Source: an uncultured Eubacteriales bacterium (GTDB taxonomy: Bacteria; Bacillota; Clostridia; Peptostreptococcales; Anaerovoracaceae). Taken from it: 6,689 nucleotides of DNA. Location: contig CAUEYG010000085.1 of NCBI GenBank assembly GCA_959021945.1, positions 1 to 6,689 of the forward strand. The letters run 5' to 3'. The notes under the pieces were generated by a model. It had not been told where the DNA came from and ran no database searches. It saw only the letters and a list, made by a program, of their open reading frames with translations. Shown here in pieces: positions 1 to 5,696 of the stretch (positions within the stretch are counted from its first letter, which is position 1; each line of letters opens with the position of its first letter). The position numbers were made by a program, and so were the translations under genes.

Positions 1-114
1 TGCTATAGCGGGAATGTTACGCCTTCCAAGAATCGGGTTCAGAAAGATAAAGCCTGACATTCTCATTAAAATCAGGGCAAAGAGCATAAATTCCTGTGTC
101 CCTGCAATCAGCAT
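1..114 (-). CDS. fliR: FliR, flagellar export gate protein (N-terminal fragment, cut by window edge)
   Basis: Only the first 38 codons lie in the window; the gene continues past base 1. The peptide starts MLIAGTQEFMLFALILMRMS and continues with a hydrophobic stretch, then FLNPILGRRNIP. This matches the FliR N-terminus: a first membrane helix followed by the conserved short loop with NP, GR and NIP. FliR is a polytopic inner-membrane protein that assembles with FliP and FliQ into the export gate of the flagellar type III secretion system. The ATG has an AAGGAG SD seven bases upstream that overlaps the fliQ stop codon (TAAGGAG), so the two genes are tightly linked, with 11 bases between stop and start. 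Identification rests on this fragment plus the fliO-P-Q-R order. Confidence 0.9.
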   Translation of the reverse strand, partial: MLIAGTQEFMLFALILMRMSGFIFLNPILGRRNIPAIA

Positions 115-125
115 CTCTCAACTCC

Positions 126-386
126 TTATTCCGCCATCAGAACAAAAATTCTGGCCATAAACTCCTGCAAGGTCTGCAGCATAGTGCTGCCCGTAATAAT
201 GAGCACAATGCCGATTACAATGAGCTTTGGAACAAAGGTAATTGTCTGCTCATGAATCTGCGTCGCTGCTTGGAGTATGGAAATGACCACTCCCACCAAC
301 ATGCTGATAATGAGAATCGGCCCTCCCAGCTGAATGGCAAGTATGAAAAAATCATACATTAAGTCTGTAATTTCATTTGTTGTCAT
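126..386 (-). CDS. fliQ: FliQ, flagellar export gate membrane protein
   Basis: The product is 86 residues, the usual FliQ length. FliQ is a small inner-membrane subunit of the flagellar type III export gate, wound around FliP and FliR as helical hairpins. Two hydrophobic segments are visible, at about residues 14-38 and 52-76. The loop between them carries the family hallmark ILQAATQIHEQT followed by F-x-P-K (lysine at 54). The segment LGGPILIISMLVG in helix 1 is also typical. The ATG is preceded by GGAGGA at a spacing of eight bases. The gene lies 18 bases after the fliP stop and directly before fliR. Nothing in it looks truncated or unusual. Confidence 0.97.
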   Translation of the reverse strand: MTTNEITDLMYDFFILAIQLGGPILIISMLVGVVISILQAATQIHEQTITFVPKLIVIGIVLIITGSTMLQTLQEFMARIFVLMAE

Positions 387-404
387 GTCTTAGATCCTCC
401 ATTG

Positions 405-1067
405 TCAGAGATTAAAGCCGTTCACAATTGCTGAGAACAGCAGCTCCCACCCATTGACTGTGACAAACAAAAGCAGTTTGAAAGGCAATGCAATTGTAGC
501 CGGCGGAAGCATGATCATTCCCATGGACATCAGTACGCTGGAAACGATAACATCAATGAGCAAAAATGGAATAAAAATCAAAAATCCCGCCATAAAACCA
601 CGTTTTAGTTCACTTGTCATAAACGACGGAACAACTACAGAAAGCGGGAGTTCTTCCATATTCTCAGGTTTTTCTATATCAGCCAGCTCAGTAAAGAGAT
701 TTACAGAACTGACTTCCGTCTGTTTTAGCATAAAGCGTTTAATTGGAACTTCCGCCCTTTCCAGGGCTTGTTCCTGAGTGATCCTGCCTTCTGTATAGGG
801 CTGGTATGCATCTTCATTAATATCCGTAATAACCGGCTGCATAATAAAGAGCGTCAAAAATAGCGCAATGCCAACCAGCACCATATTAGGCGGCGTCTGC
901 TGGATTCCCAAAGCGTTTCTGGTAAAGGAAAGAATAATAATGGTCCTTGTAAAGGAGGTCATCATGATTACAATGGACGGAAGCAACATGACCACCGTCA
1001 TCATTACCAGAATCTCTAAAGTGGGAACCCCGTTTCCATTTATATTTATTAAAGCATTAGTATCCAT
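405..1067 (-). CDS. fliP: FliP, flagellar export gate membrane protein
   Basis: With the chosen start the product is 220 residues. FliP is the central subunit of the flagellar type III export gate in the cytoplasmic membrane. Family hallmarks seen are MMTSFTR (about 35-41), RNALG followed by PPN (about 50-61), the helix ALFLTLFIMQP, the loop motif DAYQPY, the segment SELKRGF, and the C-terminal pair of helices with MLPPATIALPFKLLLFV. Hydrophobic segments are near 17-36, 62-79, two in the 165-200 region and one at the end. The frame could extend to a TTG at 1088 (227 residues), but the ATG at 1067 has a GGGAGAGGG SD ten bases upstream, and the extra residues (MGEGKTR) are not FliP-like. There is no signal-peptide extension of the enterobacterial kind, as expected for Firmicutes FliP. 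The start overlaps the end of fliO by 11 bases, which suggests translational coupling. Confidence 0.96.
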   Translation of the reverse strand: MDTNALININGNGVPTLEILVMMTVVMLLPSIVIMMTSFTRTIIILSFTRNALGIQQTPPNMVLVGIALFLTLFIMQPVITDINEDAYQPYTEGRITQEQALERAEVPIKRFMLKQTEVSSVNLFTELADIEKPENMEELPLSVVVPSFMTSELKRGFMAGFLIFIPFLLIDVIVSSVLMSMGMIMLPPATIALPFKLLLFVTVNGWELLFSAIVNGFNL

Positions 1068-1413
1068 TCTTGTTTTTCCCTCTCCCAAACTTGTCCATCA
1101 GTTGTTTGAAGTCAGGATACGGTTTTTCCTGCTCCCCGGGGTCCTGGAACGGAATCAGATCTTCCTCCTCAAGTTCCGATAAAAGGGAAACCTGGGAAGC
1201 TGTAATACCCACCAGAAAAAAGCGTGTCCCAATCTGTACAATTGCCGCAGTTCGATCTCGCCCTAAGGCGATCTGATCTTTGACTTTCATACAGCTGGAA
1301 CGAGTCCTTACTCCTACGCCTCTTCCAATATATTTTGTAACAACATATGCCAGGTACAAAATCAGAACCACCAGTACTAATGTACCTATGGCAGTAAACA
1401 TTCCTTTCGCCAT
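1057..1413 (-). CDS. fliO: FliO (FliZ-type), assembly factor for the export gate
   Basis: The product is 118 residues. FliO is a bitopic membrane protein that helps FliP assemble into the export gate; in Bacillus and many clostridia the gene is called fliZ. A single hydrophobic helix spans about residues 8-26, followed by a short basic stretch (KYIGRG). The cytoplasmic part reads as the FliO domain: KVKDQIALGRDRTAAIVQIG, then FFLVGIT at about 65-71 and an acidic LLSELEEEDL. The tail is charged and probably disordered. The ATG follows the fliY stop by only 12 bases, with a weak GGGG site as SD, so its translation probably depends partly on ribosomes finishing fliY. The 3' end overlaps fliP. 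The family is poorly conserved, so position between fliY and fliP adds weight to the call. Confidence 0.9.
   Translation of the reverse strand: MAKGMFTAIGTLVLVVLILYLAYVVTKYIGRGVGVRTRSSCMKVKDQIALGRDRTAAIVQIGTRFFLVGITASQVSLLSELEEEDLIPFQDPGEQEKPYPDFKQLMDKFGRGKNKNGY
1078..1086 (-). promoter_or_regulatory. SD site that fixes the fliP start
   Basis: On the minus strand this reads GGGAGAGGG, inside the last codons of fliO and ten bases before the ATG at 1067. It supports that ATG over the in-frame TTG at 1088, which lies just upstream of this site and so could not use it. Confidence 0.75.
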
Positions 1414-1425
1414 ACAGTTTAACCC

Positions 1426-2808
1426 CTACTGCTCCACTACTAGTTCTTCCTGAAGGATTTCTGTTATCCGAACGCCAAAGTTATCCTCTACAACAACCAC
1501 GTCTCCCTTTGCAATGCACTGCCCATTTACAAACACGTCTACCTGTTCGCCGGCCAGCTTGTTAAGCACAACTAAAGAGCCTTTGTTTAATTCCAGAATA
1601 TCCCGTACTAACTTCTTTGTGCGTCCGATTTCTACGGAAACATCCAAAGGTACGCCCATGATCAGATCCAGATTGGCATCCGGGTCCACTGTTTCATCAC
1701 CACTGCTTAAGTTCGCCTGCGGCATAGCGTTAACTTTGATCTGCTTTGGAGCCGCCGCTGCCTGGTGCATATTTTTAAGCTGTTCCAGTTCCTGCTGTTG
1801 GAGCGCCATTTGCTGACGCATCATATCCAGCATCTGCTGCATCATCATGGCGTTTGCCCCGCCGTCTGCCGGGAACGCTTCCGGAGCCATGGCAGGCGCT
1901 GCGTTAGAAGGTGCGGTTTGCATCGGCGCTGGCTGCGGCGCCGGTTGTGGCGCGGCAGGCTGTGCTGCTTGCTGCACGGTTTCTTGCTGTGCAGGGGTTT
2001 GAGCTGCTGCCGGTTCAGAGGTCTCAGCAGGTGTGTCCTCTGCCTGAGCGGATGCCATCAGCGCTTCGATAGCTGCTTGATCTAATACTTGATTCGACCC
2101 TGCAGGTTCTGCAGGAGCAGGCTCTTGCGCCGGAACCTCTGCAGGCTGCTGAGCACTGGACTCCTGCGGTGCTGCCGCAGCTTCTTCAGGCTCGTCACCT
2201 GCTGCATCCAATGTACCTTCCGGGAAAAAGCCTGAAACTAATTCTCTCGCAAGGCTGACAGGCATTACATTCATAAATTCGCTTTCCATCTCGTCTCCGA
2301 TTTTTAGGTTAAAGCGAATAACGACCATCGGCTCGCCTTCTAAAAAATATTTATCAATAAACTCTTCCGAGTCATCTACTTCAAAAGAAACCGGTGTAGA
2401 AATATTAACCGTCCGTGAAAGGAGTTCCGCCAGCGCAGTGGAAGATGCACCCATCATCTGGTTCATAACCTCACAGATGGCACTGATATTCATCTCATTT
2501 AGCTCAAACTCTTCATCAGGGATTTCCATGCCCATCATCTTTTCGACAATGATCTTGACATCCCCTCGTTTGAGCAGCATAACATTGCTTCCGGTCAGCC
2601 CCTCTACATATGTGATTTCAACTCCTACGGCAGGTTCCAGGTTGGAAAATTCAAATTCTTCCCTGCTTTTAATCTCTACAATCGGAGTTGTAATATCCAC
2701 TCTGGCGTTCAGCATCGTAGATGCTGCTGTCGCTGATGACCCAAGGCTGATATTCAGGATTTCACCGATTGCATCCATTTCCATAGTCGTCATCTTGTTT
2801 TTGTACAT
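1426..2808 (-). CDS. fliY: FliY, flagellar switch protein and probable CheY-P phosphatase (CheC + linker + SpoA)
   Basis: The product is 460 residues, about 80 longer than B. subtilis FliY. In order: a CheC-like domain (about 1-200), an Ala/Pro/Gln-rich linker (about 200-355), and a FliN/SpoA domain (about 378-455) that joins the C-ring. The first domain carries two full copies of the CheC phosphatase signature [D/S]-x3-E-x2-N-x22-P: D12, E16, N19, P42 and S109, E113, N116, P139. Both sites should therefore be able to dephosphorylate CheY-P at the motor (known for this family, inferred here). Unlike B. subtilis FliY there is no N-terminal CheY-binding peptide, but a similar sequence, VLDQAAIEALMASAQA, lies in the linker at 241-256. 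A Met/Gln-rich, probably helical stretch covers about 321-347. The start is set by AAGGAG nine bases upstream; a nearer ATG between them is out of frame and stops after seven codons. The gene follows flgC by 50 bases. Confidence 0.96.
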   Translation of the reverse strand: MYKNKMTTMEMDAIGEILNISLGSSATAASTMLNARVDITTPIVEIKSREEFEFSNLEPAVGVEITYVEGLTGSNVMLLKRGDVKIIVEKMMGMEIPDEEFELNEMNISAICEVMNQMMGASSTALAELLSRTVNISTPVSFEVDDSEEFIDKYFLEGEPMVVIRFNLKIGDEMESEFMNVMPVSLARELVSGFFPEGTLDAAGDEPEEAAAAPQESSAQQPAEVPAQEPAPAEPAGSNQVLDQAAIEALMASAQAEDTPAETSEPAAAQTPAQQETVQQAAQPAAPQPAPQPAPMQTAPSNAAPAMAPEAFPADGGANAMMMQQMLDMMRQQMALQQQELEQLKNMHQAAAAPKQIKVNAMPQANLSSGDETVDPDANLDLIMGVPLDVSVEIGRTKKLVRDILELNKGSLVVLNKLAGEQVDVFVNGQCIAKGDVVVVEDNFGVRITEILQEELVVEQ

Positions 2809-2817
2809 TCCATTCTT

Positions 2818-2823
2818 CTCCTT
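2818..2823 (-). promoter_or_regulatory. SD site that fixes the fliY start
   Basis: The minus strand reads AAGGAG nine bases before the ATG at 2808. Another ATG lies only four bases after it, but that frame (ATG GAA TGT ...) ends at TGA after seven codons, so 2808 is the start. Confidence 0.7.
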
Positions 2824-2858
2824 ATGGCAATATTTAACCTTTTTTTAAAGTTATAAAA

Positions 2859-3302
2859 TTATTTGTCTATCTCTAAGGCTTTTTGCGCCATTAGTTTCAC
2901 TGCGTTAAATGCAGTGATATTTGCCTCATATGATCTGGTTGCTGCCATACTGTCGGTCATTTCCTTTACCATATCAATATTAGGCGTCCGAACGTACCCT
3001 TCTTCATCTGCATCAGGGTGGTCCGGGTCATATACAGCCTTTAATTCCGTCTCGTCATCCACGATTGCCGTAGCGCGCACACCCGCTGTCGTATGGGTTG
3101 TCTTTCCTCCCATGGTCCTATTAAGCACCTCTTGAAAAGAGTTGTCCTTGGCCTCCAGTACAACCATCTTTCTGCGATAAGGGCCTCCGCTTTCAGTCCT
3201 TGTAGTTTCAATATTTGCAATATTTTCTGACGCTACGTCCAGCCGCATACGTTGTGCCGTCATTCCTGACGCACTGATATTTAATGAACTTAAAAATGAC
3301 AT
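2859..3302 (-). CDS. flgC: FlgC, proximal rod protein
   Basis: The product is 147 residues, a normal FlgC length. FlgC is a structural subunit of the proximal rod that joins the MS-ring to the distal rod and is exported through the flagellar type III system, so no signal peptide is expected. The N-terminus (MSFLSSLNISASGMTAQRMR, then VASENIAN) is the conserved rod/hook heptad region with the ASG and N-I-A-N motifs. GGPYRRK at 39-45 is a FlgC hallmark. The C-terminus has VYDPDHPDAD (90-99), EGYV and P-N-I-D (107-110), followed by the helix MAATRSYEANITAFNAVK. A GGGAGG SD lies nine bases before the ATG. The gene looks complete. Its place between cheY and fliY is odd: flgC usually follows flgB and precedes fliE at the operon head. 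A second flgC elsewhere in the genome cannot be excluded. Confidence 0.96.
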   Translation of the reverse strand: MSFLSSLNISASGMTAQRMRLDVASENIANIETTRTESGGPYRRKMVVLEAKDNSFQEVLNRTMGGKTTHTTAGVRATAIVDDETELKAVYDPDHPDADEEGYVRTPNIDMVKEMTDSMAATRSYEANITAFNAVKLMAQKALEIDK

Positions 3303-3334
3303 GATTTATGTCCTCCCGTATTGTTTGCCTCTCT

Positions 3335-3694
3335 TTATCCCAAGATTGATTCTACTGTTTTTAAAATACGGTCCGGTTTAAAAGGTTTTACAATAAAATC
3401 CTTTGCTCCTGATTTAATTGCGTCAATAACCATGGTTTCCTGGCCCATAGCAGAACACATTACTACGTTTGAGCTAGGATCTGCCGCTTTAATTGCTTTC
3501 AGCGCTTCCAAGCCATCCATATTGGGCATGGTAATATCCATAATAACCAGGTCAGGCTGTACTTCATTAAACTTTTCTACAGCCTTGGCGCCGTCCTCCG
3601 CCTCATATATGTCCGTATACCCGCCCTTTGAAAGGGTATCCTTTACCATCATCCGCATAAACGCCGCATCATCTACAATCAATATCTTCGCCAT
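3335..3694 (-). CDS. cheY: CheY, chemotaxis response regulator
   Basis: The product is 119 residues, a single receiver domain with no output domain. Visible active-site residues are the acidic pair D8-D9, the phosphoacceptor D53 (in IMDITMPNMDG), S81 in the Thr/Ser switch position, F100 in the aromatic switch position, and K103 in the KPF motif. The sequence is very close in style to B. subtilis CheY: it shares AAFMRMM, MCSAMGQ and MVIDAIKSGAKDFIVKPF. The family is phosphorylated by CheA and binds the motor switch; in B. subtilis CheY-P promotes counter-clockwise rotation. Its neighbours fit: FliM upstream carries the CheY-binding peptide, and FliY downstream has two CheY-P phosphatase sites. 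The ATG is preceded by GAGG at eight bases. The 41-base gap after fliM is AT-rich, with no clear hairpin or promoter. Confidence 0.97.
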   Translation of the reverse strand: MAKILIVDDAAFMRMMVKDTLSKGGYTDIYEAEDGAKAVEKFNEVQPDLVIMDITMPNMDGLEALKAIKAADPSSNVVMCSAMGQETMVIDAIKSGAKDFIVKPFKPDRILKTVESILG

Positions 3695-3735
3695 GTTTTT
3701 AACCTCACTTTTTTATTTTTATTTTCTAAAGAAAT

Positions 3736-4842
3736 TTATTGTTCTGATTCCTGTACAGGCTCATCCTGTATTCCTTCATTGAGCACAGGCTCACTTTGAG
3801 CATCTGCTGCATCAGCATCTAGCCCAGAGGATTCCTTTTCCTCCTCACTGTCGATCCTTCTGTGGATCTTAATCGCAACATTCTTTTTATGAACTCCTGC
3901 CTTTCCTTCAAACCACGGCTCCTGGTCCACAAAGAGAGAAACATCCGTTTCCTTCGGCTTGTTTAAATCAAGCACATCGCCTACTTTCAATCCATAGACA
4001 TCTCTCAGACTAACCTGCGCTTCGCCCAGCTCCGCTCGAACCGTAAGGGCCGAATCCTTGATACGAGAAAGGATCGATGCACGGGTCCTGTTTGTATCCT
4101 GTACATAATCGCTTTCCACATGCTTGCGCCGTTCAATGATGGAAAAGATACTAGTAAGAAGATTTCCGGGGATACATACGCTGATCATCCCCTCAACCTC
4201 ATCCATCTTTACGCTAAGCATTACAATGGCTACAGGCTCATCTAAGCTGATTTCCTGAAACAGGCTAGGATTTTCTTCCAGTCTTTCTTCCCCCATTTCC
4301 AGCTTTATATAATTATTCCAGGCTTCTTTTGTTGCTCCCAGAATGTAGCTCATAATTCTCCGGTATAATGACAGTTCAATATCCGTATATGTATATGATG
4401 TATCAATTCCCTTGTCATTTCCGAGCCCGCCCAGCATGCGGTCGATCATATTAACCATAAGCACTTGATTAATGTGAGTCAAGAGCGGAGGATTCTTGGA
4501 ATCATCCTGCAGTCTCAGATCGCTGAGCATCATAATGTCGCTGTCACTTAATCCGTTGCTGAATTCATAGTAGCGCTGCTCTTCTACAGTCAAGACTTCA
4601 ATCTCGCTGCTCACTCTCAAGATTCCATTGAGCCTTGAAGAAACAATCCTGGCATAATTATCATAAATACCATGAACCAGCTTCAATTTATCTTTTGTAA
4701 ACTTTTTAGGACTGTAAAAGTCGTATTTTCGATAATTCTTTTTCTTCGTTTCAGGCTGTGCTTCCTGCTGGCTGCTGCCATCGGAATCCTGCATGGAATT
4801 TAGTAACGCGTCAATCTGACTTTGAGATAATACTTCAGCCAT
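3736..4842 (-). CDS. fliM: FliM, flagellar motor switch protein
   Basis: The product is 368 residues; B. subtilis FliM is about 332. FliM forms the middle of the C-ring, contacts FliG and receives CheY-P. The N-terminal peptide LSQSQIDALLNSM (5-17) is the conserved CheY-P binding segment. The middle CheC-like domain includes the GGLG loop (138-141), the FliG contact region. The C-terminal SpoA domain (about 261-330) includes AELGEAQVSLRDVYGLKVGD. After it comes an acidic tail of about 38 residues, rich in Glu, Asp, Ser and Gln, which accounts for most of the extra length. The SD (AGGAGG) is 12 bases from the ATG, on the long side. An ATG nearer the SD is out of frame and stops after 17 codons. 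fliM follows motB by 67 bases, where fliL would normally be found. Confidence 0.97.
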   Translation of the reverse strand: MAEVLSQSQIDALLNSMQDSDGSSQQEAQPETKKKNYRKYDFYSPKKFTKDKLKLVHGIYDNYARIVSSRLNGILRVSSEIEVLTVEEQRYYEFSNGLSDSDIMMLSDLRLQDDSKNPPLLTHINQVLMVNMIDRMLGGLGNDKGIDTSYTYTDIELSLYRRIMSYILGATKEAWNNYIKLEMGEERLEENPSLFQEISLDEPVAIVMLSVKMDEVEGMISVCIPGNLLTSIFSIIERRKHVESDYVQDTNRTRASILSRIKDSALTVRAELGEAQVSLRDVYGLKVGDVLDLNKPKETDVSLFVDQEPWFEGKAGVHKKNVAIKIHRRIDSEEEKESSGLDADAADAQSEPVLNEGIQDEPVQESEQ

Positions 4843-4845
4843 ACT

Positions 4846-4881
4846 CTATCCATGCCTCCTTTTTTGTATTTTGGTTTGCAT
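4846..4881 (-). CDS. Possible 11-codon ORF between motB and fliM
   Basis: This short frame encodes MQTKIQKRRHG, a very basic peptide. It has its own SD-like AAAGGGA upstream (about seven bases from the ATG), and its TAG lies three bases before the fliM ATG. It contains the fliM SD (AGGAGG). Translating it would bring ribosomes to the fliM start, so it could act as a coupling or leader ORF, or be a leftover of a lost gene such as fliL. No family similarity is recognisable at this length, and chance is a real alternative: 36 open bases in AT-rich DNA are not rare. Confidence 0.25.
   Translation of the reverse strand: MQTKIQKRRHG
4855..4860 (-). promoter_or_regulatory. fliM SD site with long spacing
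   Basis: The minus strand reads AGGAGG with 12 bases to the fliM ATG at 4842. This is longer than for the neighbouring genes (6-10 bases for most). The ATG four bases from the SD opens only a 17-codon frame overlapping fliM. The N-terminal CheY-binding motif leaves no doubt about the fliM frame. Confidence 0.65.
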
Positions 4882-4909
4882 TTTCTGATCCCTTTCTATG
4901 GCACAAGTT

Positions 4910-5677
4910 CTATTGCTGCTGTTGCTGTTCATCACCATAGACCTCATCATAATAATCAGACAGACTTTTTTGCTCGCTTCCATTTTTCAAAATCAAAATT
5001 TCCGCACGCCTGTTTTTTTCCCGCCCCTCAGATGTATCAAAGGTAGCGATAGGATGAAACTGCCCATATGATACAGCCAAAAGGTTAGCGGGGTCAATTA
5101 CATTCTTTTTTTGAATATATGCGACTACATTGGCAGAACGTTCTGCCGCCAGTCTTCTGTCAGTTTCCACATTGTTTGGAACATCAGGCGTTGCCTGTGA
5201 GGTATGTCCCATTACCTGAATTTCTTTGATGGTATGTGCTGATGGTTTTATCGCTCTTGCAAAAGCATCGAGGACCTTTTTTCCGTCGTCTCTGATAACA
5301 GGACTGTCCCCATCAAAGAACACCTTATCTTTGTATGAAATGAATTGGAAATCTTCACTCTGTGTAATCTTAACATCTGCGTCCACACCCATCTTTTTCA
5401 TTTCCGCATTAAGATTATCATAGATTTCCGCAAATTCTTCGTTTGTTTCTGAGCTCCCCGGCACATCATCATCACCTGGCTCAATATCTTTATCTGTTAC
5501 TACCTGGCTCACCTCAGCTGCGTTGGGATTTACTGATCTGACAAAGTTTTCCCATTTAGCCTGATCAACGGAGGAAATCGTGTACAGCAAAACGAAAAAA
5601 CACAAAAGAAGTGTGACCATATCGCCGTATGTATCCATCCAGCTGGCACCGCCGCCCAGCTTTTTTCTACGCTTCAT
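4910..5677 (-). CDS. motB: MotB, stator protein with OmpA-like peptidoglycan-binding domain
   Basis: The product is 255 residues. MotB pairs with MotA to form the ion-driven stator and anchors it to peptidoglycan. After a basic N-terminus (MKRRKK) comes one membrane helix, about 16-37, starting SWMDTYGDMVTLLLCFFVLL; D19 is the conserved ion-carrying aspartate. The stretch after the helix (about 38-60) is the usual plug region. The OmpA/MotB domain covers about 117-232, with VFFDGDSPVIRDDGKKVLD, VMGHTS (155-160), the TDRRLAAERS helix start, VSYGQFHPIA and EKNRRAEILI. The C-terminus is polar and ends in five glutamines. The GGGAG SD is nine bases from the ATG, 19 bases after the motA stop. Leu11 residues beyond D19, rather than Val, hints at sodium rather than proton coupling, but that is weak evidence. 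Confidence 0.97.
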   Translation of the reverse strand: MKRRKKLGGGASWMDTYGDMVTLLLCFFVLLYTISSVDQAKWENFVRSVNPNAAEVSQVVTDKDIEPGDDDVPGSSETNEEFAEIYDNLNAEMKKMGVDADVKITQSEDFQFISYKDKVFFDGDSPVIRDDGKKVLDAFARAIKPSAHTIKEIQVMGHTSQATPDVPNNVETDRRLAAERSANVVAYIQKKNVIDPANLLAVSYGQFHPIATFDTSEGREKNRRAEILILKNGSEQKSLSDYYDEVYGDEQQQQQ

Positions 5678-5696
5678 TGCGTATCACTCCCTTTCC

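Noticed and set aside
1068..1088. Longer fliP starting at TTG.
   Set aside because: The extra seven residues are not FliP-like, and the SD at 1078-1086 fits the ATG at 1067, not the TTG.
1765..2085. Open plus-strand frame of about 106 codons opposite the fliY linker.
   Set aside because: It is antisense to a strongly supported gene, its product is Arg/Leu/Cys-rich low complexity, and its openness follows from the Ala/Pro/Gln codon composition of the linker.
2438..2848. Long plus-strand frame (136 codons) opposite the start of fliY.
   Set aside because: It is antisense to the conserved CheC domain, has no SD or family-like sequence, and is a shadow frame.
2824..2849. A SigD (sigma-28)-like promoter before fliY: TAAA, 15 bases, then GCCATAAG on the minus strand.
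   Set aside because: The -10 part lacks one base of the GCCGATAA-type consensus and touches the fliY SD, so a transcript from it would start within or after the SD and could not use it. The DNA is also simply AT-rich.
3695..3735. Possible terminator or promoter in the AT-rich gap between fliM and cheY.
   Set aside because: The only inverted repeat is a very short TTCT/AGAA pair with no GC stem, and there is no recognisable -35/-10 pair. It is best read as a plain spacer with a cheY SD.
3321..3782. Long plus-strand frame (153 codons) opposite cheY.
   Set aside because: It lies wholly opposite CheY and the end of FliM, both with clear active-site or domain motifs, and its product resembles nothing recognisable.
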